From Gammaproteobacteria bacterium (lineage in GTDB: Bacteria; Pseudomonadota; Gammaproteobacteria; SZUA-229), in assembly GCA_029287815.1 (NCBI GenBank), contig JARFQK010000294.1:1-15798 (forward strand): a stretch of DNA of 15,798 nucleotides. The letters are read 5' to 3'. This document shows, piece by piece, positions 1 through 8,500 of this stretch (position 1 is the first letter of the stretch; each line of letters starts with the position of its first letter). The notes beneath the pieces were generated by a model. The model had not been told where the DNA came from, did not search any database, and saw only the letters and a program-made list of their open reading frames with translations. Both the position numbers and the translations under genes were made by a program.

Positions 1-795
1 GGGACAGGCATAATTGATCTGAAAATTGGTGCCAGCCATCAGATCATCAAACCTGAGATCCTGCAGGTCAGCGAGGCCGTTGTTGCGTATCTGAATGCGC
101 CAGATCACATCATCGTTGATATTGCCGTAGACGGTACTGCTATATTGGCCGGAACCCTGACTGGCATCGACATTGCGGCCTTGCTTGATCACCGTCGGAA
201 TCGGCTCTCTGAGCGGCAGTTGCTCCAGGCCCGTTGTTTGCGGGAAGACGGTGCACGCCTGGTCCGTGTCGTAGGTCAGGCTTGCTTGAATATTGCGATT
301 GGCAGTGACCAGGTCCTCTGCGGTTGGACCCGGGCGCCTGACCGCGAATGTAATCTCCAGCTCATTGATGTTATTACCCGGTGCCCAATCCAGCGTGAGA
401 GCGCCGAGATTGAATGTCAGCACCGAGCCCGTGCCGGTTGGTGCCGGGCCGGCAGTAGGTATACCGTTAAGCCTGTATTGAATTGAATTCGGAGCGGTCG
501 GATCGTACACAAGGCCGGAGGATCCCAGGTCCTCGACCACGACCATATTGGTCATATCCGCGCCTTCGTAGGGATTCGAAATGACGATAGTCACATAGCC
601 ATAACCACACAACTCGCAGTAGCTGGCGCTGGTATTGACGTTATTGCTCAGGTCATGATCGATGAACGGTGTGAAATTCTTCAGATCACAGGGTGCAGCC
701 TGCGCATTGACGACAGGCAATAGCAGGCCGAGAGCGATAAAAAGGATACTTATCGCACGTACTATCAAGCCAGAGTTGACTCGCTTGGCCCGCAT
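1..795 (-). CDS. Secreted DUF11-like repeat protein, N-terminal part, cut by window edge
   Basis: The frame is open from the ATG at 795 to base 1, giving 265 codons without a stop; the 3' end lies outside the window. Residues 1-33 form a Sec signal peptide: basic start MRAKR, hydrophobic core ISILFIALGLLLPVV, likely cut after NAQA. The mature part is rich in Asn, Thr, Gly and Asp and looks like all-beta, DUF11-type surface modules. Examples are the stretches VVVEDLGSSGLVYDP, LTLDWAPGNNINELEITFAV and, near the edge, VIWRIQIRNNGLADLQDLR. The last has the 'V.W.I.I.N.G...L.D..' pattern typical of the start of such a module. Early cysteines (APCD, YCELCGY) could form disulfides. I infer a large exported or surface protein; its function is not visible. 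The in-frame stop upstream is at 829-831, so 795 is the only ATG start. The ribosome binding site is weak. Confidence 0.75.
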   Translation of the reverse strand, partial: MRAKRVNSGLIVRAISILFIALGLLLPVVNAQAAPCDLKNFTPFIDHDLSNNVNTSASYCELCGYGYVTIVISNPYEGADMTNMVVVEDLGSSGLVYDPTAPNSIQYRLNGIPTAGPAPTGTGSVLTFNLGALTLDWAPGNNINELEITFAVRRPGPTAEDLVTANRNIQASLTYDTDQACTVFPQTTGLEQLPLREPIPTVIKQGRNVDASQGSGQYSSTVYGNINDDVIWRIQIRNNGLADLQDLRFDDLMAGTNFQINYACP

Positions 796-1575
796 AAGGA
801 TTTTTGGATTTCCCCATAAAAAACATAGTTATCAGATGTTTTTGTGTATCAAGCGTGACGCAAGGCCCGCTGATCTCATTTGGGATTTGGTGAATCGATT
901 GATGCTGTGCCTCAATCAATTTCATTTGTGGAATTGCGTATCGATAGATGTCTGGCATCGATCGATTTCATTTTCGATTTGCGTGTTTATGGATTTGCAA
1001 AGTTTGACATCGCGGAATCAGCGCCCGATTGAATGCCAGGCGTCAGCACATTCCTCGATCAATTGGAAGTGAAAGTCATCTCAGGAGTCCCCCTGATACG
1101 AGAGTAACCGGTTATCCGTATACTCCAGAAAACCTCAATTCCGTTAGTTCAGTTACAGGTCCACCTCGCAGGTTTACCTTGTCGAAGTATAGGACGCGCT
1201 AAAAAGTTGCTTCGAACTTTCCGACGAAATGCCCTATAACGCGGATCACCGAAGGCACGGAGTTTGATACCCACATCGTTGTTGCGATCAGGTCCGTCAA
1301 ATAAATCGTAGGAGCGGCTTCAGCCCTGAACAAATGCTGATGAACGCGCATCGCTTCAATGCGTAAGAAAACCAAACCAACGAAAAAGGCATGATCGCCA
1401 GCAGCAATTCGCGGCCAAAGCCGCTCCTACCGGAGAATCATGCTTGGAGCGCCTCAGCGATCATCAAGCAGTACATGCTGTCAACGAAACGCGTAACACA
1501 TACTGCAATGACCAGCCCGTGCGACAGCAGCGTCTCAAATCAGTTTGCTTGCGGCCCACGCTTCGTACATAGCCG
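796..1575. other. Gene-free interval between the two flanking minus-strand genes
   Basis: No reading frame here has a credible start, composition or recognisable product. The part from about 815 to 1020 is AT-richer and must hold the promoter of the gene starting at 795. ATCGAT occurs several times there (near 894, 940 and 958), but I could not fix -35 and -10 boxes. A short stem (AAAGTT at 1203-1208, AACTTT at 1215-1220) is followed by T residues on the minus strand. It could be a weak terminator for the operon ending at 1576, although it lies 355 bp downstream. The right half carries the REP-like pair described separately. Confidence 0.5.
1308..1430. repeat. Inverted pair of REP-like GTAGGAGCGGCTT elements
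   Basis: GTAGGAGCGGCTTCAGCC at 1308-1325 on the plus strand faces GCGGCCAAAGCCGCTCCTAC at 1411-1430. The reverse complement of the second is GTAGGAGCGGCTTTGGCCGC. The two share the 13-base core GTAGGAGCGGCTT and each can fold into a small GC hairpin. Extragenic palindromes starting GTAGGAGCGGCTTT are common between genes in pseudomonads and related gammaproteobacteria. The head-to-head pair with an 85-bp spacer resembles a BIME-type unit. It lies after the operon that ends at 1576 and could affect mRNA 3' ends. Confidence 0.6.
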
Positions 1576-2943
1576 TCAGGTCGCCGGCAGAAAATCGATC
1601 GGATACAGGATCGTAACCGGCGGCACGCCCTCTTTCGGTCCAAAATTGAACTTCAGCACCCGCGCGACGATTCGTTTCTCCAGTGCGGCTGAATCCATGT
1701 CGCTGGAGTCCAGTTTGCACGTCGATACCGAACCGTCCGGTTCGATCGTCAGGCGCAATACCATCTTACCTTGCAGGGTCGGGTTACTGCGCAGCTCACG
1801 GTTGTATATTCGGTACAGAGCCGACTTGTAGCGGTCGAACACGATCTGGATTTCCTCGTCGGTGCGCGACGGGCCGGGTCCGTCGCTCAACGGCCTCTCT
1901 TCACCAAAGAAATCACTACCGATTGCTGACTCGACACGCTCGAAGCCGACACCTTTGATGCCCTTGCCAGCACCGCCGACATCTCTGCTCAAGGCTGCAG
2001 TGCTGATGCCACCGCTACCCGATGTTGCCTGTGCAGTAACCAGCGAGCGTGAAGCCTTCTTAGCGGTCTTGCCCTGGCTGCTGATCCGCGCCTTGGCACC
2101 CAGTTTTTTCTCTGGAGCGGTGTCGATCAGGTCAGCAAAATTATCCTTGAAGGCCAGTAGCCCAGCGTTCTCGGCTTTCTTGCGTGCCACCTTGGCTTTC
2201 TCCGATTTCGGCTTAGGCGCCTTCTCCTTCGGTTTCTTGTCTTTCGATGTTTCCTCCGGTTTCTTCTCCGCCTGCTTCGGTGGCGGCGGCGGGGGTGGTG
2301 GCTCCTTCTCGACGATGAGTTGTGCCATCCGCTCCGGAATTTTTACCGGTTCGAGGCGATCGGGTATCGGGATCTCCCACAGCGGGATGAGATAGCCGAG
2401 CAAGATCGCGAGAAACAGACTGATGAACAGGATTCGGCGATAACGTTTTTCATCCTCGCCCTGGGTTGTCCAGGGCATGACCATCGGACGAAACGGTAAT
2501 GGCTCCATTTCGCGTTCAATGACGAACTCATGCTTGAGTTGATCGGCGTATTCCTCCAGATCATCGCTTTCTTCATGAAGGAGATTGACACGCGCAGCCA
2601 GACTTTGGATGTTCTCTTCGCCAGCATTTTGTCGGACCTGCAACTCGGCGACACGCGTGTCAAATTCGATGACTTTATGGCGGACACGCTCAGTGAGCTG
2701 GCCGGCCGAGGTGGCGTCATAATCCTCACCCCAAAACAACTGCGCGCCCCCTTCTTTTTGCAGTTGCTCGAGGCGATCGCTGATTTCACTCAGCAGCGCG
2801 TATCGCTGCTGCTGTGCCAACAACGAAGTGAGCTCATCATCTATCGCTTGTTTCTCATCCCTTTTTCTGACGAGTTCGTCATTGGCCTCACCAATCTTAC
2901 GATTGATGTCTTCCTGGCGCTGTGTAATGTTGTTGGTGGCCAA
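1576..2943 (-). CDS. TonB-like energy transducer with AgmX/PglI C-terminal domain
   Basis: Inner-membrane protein predicted to carry proton-motive-force energy from the ExbB/ExbD motor encoded just upstream into the periplasm. From the TTG at 2943 it has 455 residues. Residues 1-140 are charged coiled coil on the cytoplasmic side. One membrane helix lies near 170-189 (ILFISLFLAILLGYLIPLW), preceded by basic residues (KRYRR), which gives an N-in topology. Next come an octaproline run, a Lys/Pro/Glu-rich rod (about 210-260) and a Gly/Ser linker. The last 100 residues (from IQIVFDRYKSALYRIYN to TILYPIDFLP) fit the AgmX/PglI, TonB-like fold. The start is uncertain. The frame stays open to a GTG at 3006, but that overlaps the ExbD gene by 59 bp. 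TTG 2943 lies 4 bp after the ExbD stop with GGATAAGG upstream. Membrane anchor and C-terminal class are fairly sure; the partner is unknown. Confidence 0.82.
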   Translation of the reverse strand: MATNNITQRQEDINRKIGEANDELVRKRDEKQAIDDELTSLLAQQQRYALLSEISDRLEQLQKEGGAQLFWGEDYDATSAGQLTERVRHKVIEFDTRVAELQVRQNAGEENIQSLAARVNLLHEESDDLEEYADQLKHEFVIEREMEPLPFRPMVMPWTTQGEDEKRYRRILFISLFLAILLGYLIPLWEIPIPDRLEPVKIPERMAQLIVEKEPPPPPPPPKQAEKKPEETSKDKKPKEKAPKPKSEKAKVARKKAENAGLLAFKDNFADLIDTAPEKKLGAKARISSQGKTAKKASRSLVTAQATSGSGGISTAALSRDVGGAGKGIKGVGFERVESAIGSDFFGEERPLSDGPGPSRTDEEIQIVFDRYKSALYRIYNRELRSNPTLQGKMVLRLTIEPDGSVSTCKLDSSDMDSAALEKRIVARVLKFNFGPKEGVPPVTILYPIDFLPAT

Positions 2944-2947
2944 AACC

Positions 2948-3448
2948 TTATCCGCTCTGAGTTGCTTTCTGTACGACGGCCAGCGATATTTTTCCGTAAC
3001 CCGCACTGGTGCAGCTGGCCATGACTTTCTTCAGTAATTTGAAGGGCAAGGTGCGGTGTGCCAGTACAGTAACCTCCTTGCTCTCGGCGATCACCTTGGT
3101 TTTTATGCCGATGACTTTCTTCTGCTGATCGAGCAGGCGTTGTTTTATCGGTTCCATGATGGCATCCTTGGAAGCAATCACGTCGGCGGTCGACATCACG
3201 ACGTCACCCTGCACAAGTACATTGTCTTCGGTTACCAGCACGATAACCGTCTCGCGCGGTTTCGAGTCCACCACTGATTCTGGCAGCGCAATACTCTTGG
3301 GTGGTTCCATTACATCACTCGATGAGGAATTCACCAGCAGGAAGAAAACCAGGATCGTGAACACATCCATCAGCGAAACCAGGTTCAGACTGGCTTTCTT
3401 CTGCTTCGACGAGCGCGCCATGCGCTTCAGGCGTCGGTTCTGTTTCAT
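2948..3448 (-). CDS. ExbD/TolR-family proton channel subunit (second copy, Asp kept)
   Basis: Bitopic inner-membrane protein of 166 residues that pairs with the ExbB-like channel to use the proton gradient. A basic cytoplasmic N-terminus (KQNRRLKRMARSSKQKK) precedes one membrane helix at about 21-40, LNLVSLMDVFTILVFFLLV. Asp28 is at the position of the essential ExbD/TolR aspartate. The rest is a periplasmic domain ending in GYGKISLAVVQKA, as is typical of the family. It overlaps the preceding ExbD-like gene by 4 bp (ATGA), which implies translational coupling, and is followed closely by the TonB-like gene. It is the only one of the two ExbD copies here that keeps the proton-carrying residue, so I infer that it does the energy coupling. 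Confidence 0.92.
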   Translation of the reverse strand: MKQNRRLKRMARSSKQKKASLNLVSLMDVFTILVFFLLVNSSSSDVMEPPKSIALPESVVDSKPRETVIVLVTEDNVLVQGDVVMSTADVIASKDAIMEPIKQRLLDQQKKVIGIKTKVIAESKEVTVLAHRTLPFKLLKKVMASCTSAGYGKISLAVVQKATQSG

Positions 3449-3942
3449 GGCGCATCCCCAATCGATATACTCGGAAACAATTCGATTTCCTGGGGTTCAG
3501 GATCATCGCCTTGCACCACTTCAGCGACCCGAACCGCATCCATGATCGCTACAAGATTGTTATATTCTATTTCCGGCTCCATCAACACAGTCGCGTCTTT
3601 CTTGTCCATATTCTTCGATTTGATTTCTAGCAAATATTCGGACAACGTTTCCATATCGTATTCATCTTCAACCTTTGGGAATCGAGCGATCACGGTTTTA
3701 CCGTTACCGATCTCCAGTCCCTGATCACGCACAATGACTTCGACCGACATTCTGGGCTTGTCGGCTTTGCTCGCATCGCCGGCGCCTGTCGGCAGGTTCA
3801 ATTCGAGGATAGTAATTCGGGAGAACACTGCCGTGATCAGCAGAAAAGGCACCAGCACGACCATCAGATTGAGGAAGGACGTGATATTGAGCTCCGGCGC
3901 CTCTTTCGCAAACCGGTTGTAGTGATGCCTTCTTCTAGCCAT
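3445..3942 (-). CDS. ExbD/TolR-family subunit (first copy, membrane Asp replaced by Asn)
   Basis: Protein of 165 residues with ExbD layout: basic N-terminus MARRRHHYNR, one membrane helix at about 18-40 (LNITSFLNLMVVLVPFLL), then a periplasmic domain (MSVEVIVRDQGLEIG, then ATVLMEPEIEYNNLVAIMDAV). The segment lines up with E. coli ExbD NVTPFIDVMLVLL, and Asn25 falls exactly where ExbD has its essential Asp25. The subunit is therefore unlikely to carry protons itself. It may form an asymmetric pair with the neighbouring ExbD copy or act as a structural or regulatory partner. From memory, ExbD-like proteins of Agl/Glt-type systems show similar 'FMNL' helices, so this is probably a family trait and not damage. 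It overlaps the ExbB gene by 8 bp and the next ExbD gene by 4 bp. Confidence 0.9.
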   Translation of the reverse strand: MARRRHHYNRFAKEAPELNITSFLNLMVVLVPFLLITAVFSRITILELNLPTGAGDASKADKPRMSVEVIVRDQGLEIGNGKTVIARFPKVEDEYDMETLSEYLLEIKSKNMDKKDATVLMEPEIEYNNLVAIMDAVRVAEVVQGDDPEPQEIELFPSISIGDAP

Positions 3943-4600
3943 GCTTCGCTGCCAGCTCGGTCTGACGTTTGGCGAAATCCGCGATCAGATTGAGCGTTTT
4001 GACCGATGCCATCTCCAGACTATCGACGATCTCTGATGTCTTCGAGGTCAGCGTGGCGTGCACGATCAGCAGTGGAATGGCCACCATGAGACCGAATGCT
4101 GTAGTGTTCATTGCCACAGAGATACTGGCTGAGAGCAGATCTGCTTTTTCGGCCGGGTCTGCGTTTGCCACCGCGGTGAAAGCTTCGATCAGACCCATAA
4201 TGGTACCGAGCAAGCCGAGCAAGGTCGCGATGTTGGACAGCAGTGCCACATACGGCGTACGCCTCTCGAGCTGGGGTATGATTTCCATCATACTTTCCTC
4301 CATGGCGATTTCGATGTCGTCACGCCGACGCACCGAACCCTGTCGTGCCAGCCCCATATTGAGCAGCCCGCCAATTGCCGAGCCGTCCTCTTTCAGCACA
4401 CCCCGCGCCTTTTCAAAATGGCCCTGCTCCATAATCGGATGAATCTCGTCCCAGACCTTCCGGTTCTGCATCTTGACCATGTTGAGTTTGACGTAACGTT
4501 CCGCTGATATTGCGACACCAATTGCAAAGACGATCAGGATGGGGTACATAAATATACCCCCCGTCTGAAAGAACGTGACAATCGATTCTAGAAAACCCAT
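3935..4600 (-). CDS. ExbB/TolQ/MotA-family proton channel protein
   Basis: Polytopic inner-membrane channel subunit of 221 residues, expected to form the ring that encloses the ExbD helices. Three membrane segments are visible: about 15-36 (IFMYPILIVFAIGVAISAER), 115-141 (YVALLSNIATLLGLLGTIMG) and 160-184 (ISVAMNTTAFGLMVAIPLLI). A cytoplasmic domain lies between the first two, as in ExbB/TolQ. Thr133 and Thr167 match the conserved channel threonines (T148 and T181 of E. coli ExbB). The TM3 glutamate of ExbB (E176) appears as Val162. Its length is close to TolQ. The ATG at 4600 has the upstream sequence AAGAGGATAGCAAG, a good ribosome binding site. It sits 27 bp after the small exported protein and overlaps the first ExbD gene by 8 bp. 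Confidence 0.93.
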   Translation of the reverse strand: MGFLESIVTFFQTGGIFMYPILIVFAIGVAISAERYVKLNMVKMQNRKVWDEIHPIMEQGHFEKARGVLKEDGSAIGGLLNMGLARQGSVRRRDDIEIAMEESMMEIIPQLERRTPYVALLSNIATLLGLLGTIMGLIEAFTAVANADPAEKADLLSASISVAMNTTAFGLMVAIPLLIVHATLTSKTSEIVDSLEMASVKTLNLIADFAKRQTELAAKHG

Positions 4601-4627
4601 CTTGCTATCCTCTTACCTGGTTTGTTT

Positions 4628-4894
4628 TTATCGTACCTGGGTGAGCTCGTAGAACTCGAGCTCGCGCAGAAACACTTCTTTATCAATTAACTTGTTGCTT
4701 TCATCCAGCAGTCCGGATGTCAGGCTGGTTTCAACACCAACCTCTGAATTCTTCCACGGCACTATGTACAATGACTTTGGCGCTTCCTTGTTACCAATAA
4801 TCGAAATACCCGACAACTCCTTCACCTCATCCTCTGCCATCAGACTGAGAGAAGTCATCAGTAAAGCACAGCTAACCACGATTTTTTTCATCAT
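4628..4894 (-). CDS. Small exported protein of unknown function in the motor operon
   Basis: Protein of 88 residues. MMKKIVVSCALLMTSLSLMA is a clear Sec signal peptide, probably cut before EDEVKELSG. The mature part of about 68 residues has no cysteine. It contains the stretches LSGISIIGNKEAPKSLYIVPW and EVFLRELEFYELTQVR, and I know no named domain for it. Small proteins with a similar 'SG.SI.GN.E.P..L.IVPW' stretch are, from memory, present beside ExbB-like genes in other gammaproteobacteria, but I cannot verify that here. An upstream in-frame ATG at 4936 would add 14 residues ahead of the signal peptide and overlap the previous gene by 31 bp. The ATG at 4894 is preferred because AGGA lies 9 bases upstream. 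I infer a periplasmic accessory of the ExbB-ExbD-TonB complex. Confidence 0.8.
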   Translation of the reverse strand: MMKKIVVSCALLMTSLSLMAEDEVKELSGISIIGNKEAPKSLYIVPWKNSEVGVETSLTSGLLDESNKLIDKEVFLRELEFYELTQVR

Positions 4895-4905
4895 GAAGTT
4901 TGTTC

Positions 4906-5499
4906 CTACATTCGCGCTTTCAAATCCGCAATCCATATTTTTATGTTCTTATCATCGGGGGCCTGCTGCTGGTATTTCTCAAACTGCTCCAGCGCACATT
5001 GTGTATCCTGTAGATAAAGATCACACAATATCCCCAGATTTCTGATCACCGGCAGATAGTCTGGATTCTCTGCAAGCGCATTGTTGTAAGCATTCATCGC
5101 ATCTTCGAATCGCCCTTGTTTGCGATAGATCAGGCCCAGCTCGTTATTCGCAACCGGCTGTGATCGGTCGATATTCAGCGCCTCCAACAGATATTTTTCC
5201 GCCTGTTTGTCGTCACCCTTGTAGCGGTAGGCCATAGCCATGTTTATGTAGGGTGCTGTCAGTCTTTTTTCACGCTCGATCACGCTGTTCAACAGTTCAA
5301 TAGCCGTGTCATACTGTTGATCCTGCAATAGCTTTAATGCCTGATCGAAACTGCGTTGTACGCCGCTATGTACGCTGACGGACTCGCTCTTCCTGATAGC
5401 CGAAGGTTTCCCTGGTTGGCTTGTGCATGCAGTAATAGCGACCGACAGGAAGAAAACTATAGCTATCGAATACTGGTGTGTTTTTCCGTGGAAAGTCAT
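4906..5499 (-). CDS. TPR-containing lipoprotein
   Basis: Protein of 197 residues. The signal peptide ends in a lipobox, AITAC, with Cys25 as the lipid-modified residue. The next residue is Thr, not Asp, so sorting to the outer membrane is expected. About four tetratricopeptide repeats follow from residue 49: FDQALKLLQDQQYDTAIELL, then APYINMAMAYRYKGDDKQAEKYL, NNELGLIYRKQGRFEDAMNAY and RNLGILCDLYLQDTQCALEQF. The pattern resembles PilF/PilW-type TPR pilotins, although no pilus genes are nearby, so that name is not used. The ATG at 5499 is preferred over a TTG at 5514: it starts the signal peptide properly, has GGGAAC upstream, and lies 4 bp after the previous stop. It probably serves as an adaptor of the envelope machine encoded by its neighbours. 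Confidence 0.88.
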   Translation of the reverse strand: MTFHGKTHQYSIAIVFFLSVAITACTSQPGKPSAIRKSESVSVHSGVQRSFDQALKLLQDQQYDTAIELLNSVIEREKRLTAPYINMAMAYRYKGDDKQAEKYLLEALNIDRSQPVANNELGLIYRKQGRFEDAMNAYNNALAENPDYLPVIRNLGILCDLYLQDTQCALEQFEKYQQQAPDDKNIKIWIADLKARM

Positions 5500-5503
5500 C
5501 GCT

Positions 5504-8500
5504 CTAGTTCCCAATCATAGCGGTAGCGTCATCCGATCCATGTTTCCTGGCCTTTTCAGCGCTTTTTCCCTGTTGCTCCGATGGCACCAATTGCTCGACA
5601 AAGCCGTTTTGATGCTCAGCTCTCGCGTAGCGTGCGGGCATCAACACCGCGAGTTTGGCAATGCTCTTATCTACCCATTTGTTATAGATACCAATTGATA
5701 ATAGTTCAATATTCTTCTCATGAACGTTGATGGCCTTCTCTTCGAACGGATAAGCTTGTTCCTCCAAAACCAGATTGTATTGTTCGAGTTCAAGATCATC
5801 GAGATTGTCCGGGCGCTCGGACTCCATCAGCGACACACTGAAGTGATAATAGATCTCAGCCAGCTGATAGGTTGCCGCCGCGGTTACTTCACTGACTTCA
5901 TAATCGATCAGTTTGTTGAAGGCATCGATCGCGGTTTTCATGCGTTGTTTTTTTCGTGTCAGGTTCTTTTTGAACGGCTTGACCAGCTTCACATCGTAAA
6001 ATGCATTCATAACCGGTTCGGTCAGAACCAGGGCTGCTTTGGCGGCCAGATAGCGCGTACGGTCGGTGCGTTCTTTGCCAGCTTTTGCGTCGGCGCTGAC
6101 AATAGCTTTCAGCTCGGATAGATATTGTTTATTGTTGTTGGTTTTCAGATGTATCTCAGCAATCTTTTGACGCACCTCGATCGCATCCTCGACCGGACTC
6201 GGGAAAGCGCGAACATATTTGCTGTAAACGCGAACCGCATCCGGAAGCCGAGCGGCCGTCTGGTACAACTCCGCGGACTGCACCAGCGCTTCACGTTTCA
6301 ATGCAACGTCGTCTGTTTCCTTCTCGATGCGCTCGAACTCAGCCGCTGCCGCCGCCAGATCACCTTTTTCCTTGTAAACAATCGCAAGCTTTTTGGTAAT
6401 TTCCGGCTGCAATTCGTTCTGCGGATAACGCTGACGAAAATCCACCAAAACTGTTGCGGCTGTCGTCCAATCCTTCAATGTGATCAAAGCGGCCGCTGCG
6501 TCATATTCTGCTGTTGGCCTTATCTTCGCATTGGGTGCAATCTTTCCAATGCGCAGAAAATGATTCGCGGCCTCACGATGTTTCTCCAGCTTTCTTTGCT
6601 GCTCACCCTGTTTATAGATCGATGCAGCAAGGTTTTCGGTTAGCTTTTCACGACCCTTGTCTTTCGCCTCAGTCAGTTCCAGCACCTGGATATAGGCCTG
6701 CTCTGCCTCTGCATAATTGGTCAGATCGAAGGAGCCATGCGCAACCACCAGCCACGCTGAACGGATGAGCTTCTTCTCTGCACGCGGATATTGTTCGAGC
6801 AGCTGGCGTCCGGTCTTGACTGCGAGGGGATAGTCTTTTAGCTCATAGAGCATGTCCGCAGCTGCTGAAAGTATCACGACCGCGTTCTTGTGCTCCGGAT
6901 AGTGTTCAACGAACTTCAGCGAGCTGCGAATGATTTCGCGCTTGACCAGAACGCGGTCCGACGCCGGCGCGACCTCGAGGTACTTGCGATAGGCATAGAC
7001 AGCCGCATAGCCCGCCTCCGATGCCTTTTCGTGCCTGGGGTAGTTGTACGCCGTACGCTCATACTCCAGAGCAGCATCACGGTAATCTTTGTTTTCCAGC
7101 ATCAATGCCGCCAGGCTGTAGTTCAAGCCTGGCGCCTGCTCGTCTTCAGGAAATGACTTCAGGAACTCGCGGTACCAGTGAATGGCCTCAGCGTAGTTCT
7201 CTGCTTTCTTCTTGTGCAGGCGTTTGTCCTGATAGAGCGCGTGATAATGGCCGGCGAGATCGGATAGATTCGACTTGAGGAAAGCCAGCACGACCGGAAA
7301 TTCCTTGATGTCGTAAAATCGCCAGTAATCCGCATTGAGCCCATAGGTATTGGAGTACTTCTTCTTGGATTCGATGACCAGTTTCGGAAAACCGCCCTTC
7401 AGATAGATTTCGATGACCCTGATATTGAAATATGGCGCAACCTTGTGGAGCGCGTTACGTTCGACAAAACTGTTATAGGTTCCTGCAGCATCCTGATAAC
7501 GGCGTTTTTCCAGATAGTGTTCGCCAAGGTGGCTGTAAACGCTGGCTTCATACGATCGCGGTCCTGCTTTCGCAAAGAAATCTACGATCGCCTCCGCACC
7601 GCCAAGGTAGGAAAAACTCAGGCTGATAACGCGGTAGGTGTCATCAATGCGCTTTTTCTCGGTCTTGTTCTGGATCTGCTCGAGCTCGAAGCCCTCTTCG
7701 ATCTTGAAATCGAGCATCGCAATGAAATCCCCGAGTGCCTCCTCATAGAGTTCCTGCTTGAAGTAAGCCCAGCCACGTTTATACAAGGCGAGTTCATAAA
7801 ATGCAGAGCCTTTACCCATGTTGATGATGACTTGGTAGGCCTCCTCCGCATCAAGAAAACGTTTACGCGTAAAGAAGTACTCCGCCCGTCTGAACTGGGC
7901 TTCATCCAGGTGGCGCGAGCTCGGGTATTTCTTGACGAGGACGTTCAGCGTAGCGATGGCTTGCTCGATCTGGCCAGTCTCCTCGTACGCCCGTGACAGC
8001 TGATACATGACCTGGTCATTACGCTCGTAAAGCGGATATTTCTCCAACAGGCCCAGATACAAGTCGATGGCTTCCATCGCTCCTGCGGCCTGGAGGTCCT
8101 CGGCCTTGCCGGTCGGCGATACCACGGCGCTGTCTTCCGTTTGGATATTCTGCTCTCTGGTGGCGCGTTCACTGAACGCTTGCTCGGACTCGGAAATGTC
8201 GGCAATCGCACCGGATTCATTGCTCGCATCGCTTTGATCCGCGGCAAAAATCGCCGCGGCGGCGCTATTCATATCCAGGCCCGCCGTACCGGGCGCGGTG
8301 AATGACTCGGTCGGGTTCGTCGCGCCCGCGGAGGAGCCGATAGCATCGCCAGGCGAGGCATTCGCTGGCGCCTGCTGGGGTGTTGGCTCGGCCTCCGCCA
8401 CATCGATCACCGGGGATGACGAAACCACATCAGCAGTAACCGAGTATTCCTTTTCTATCTTCAGGTCTGCAAGGCGGCGAATCGCCTCCGGTGTCATGGC

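Noticed and set aside
145..486. Plus-strand ORF of 113 residues
   Set aside because: It is antisense to the open minus-strand secreted-protein frame, which has a proper signal peptide and runs through the whole region.
686..958. Minus-strand ORF of 90 residues overlapping the start of the secreted-protein gene
   Set aside because: It overlaps the signal-peptide coding region in another frame and has no recognisable features.
1391..1831. Plus-strand ORF of 146 residues
   Set aside because: It starts inside the REP-like pair and runs antisense into the AgmX-domain coding region; no family is recognised.
1862..2395. Plus-strand ORF of 177 residues with a glycine run
   Set aside because: It is the reverse strand of the octaproline and Lys-rich part of the TonB-like gene; it has no ribosome binding site and a biased translation.
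4895..4936. In-frame ATG at 4936 as start of the 88-residue exported protein
   Set aside because: It would add 14 polar residues before a complete signal peptide and overlap the upstream gene; the ATG at 4894 has the ribosome binding site.
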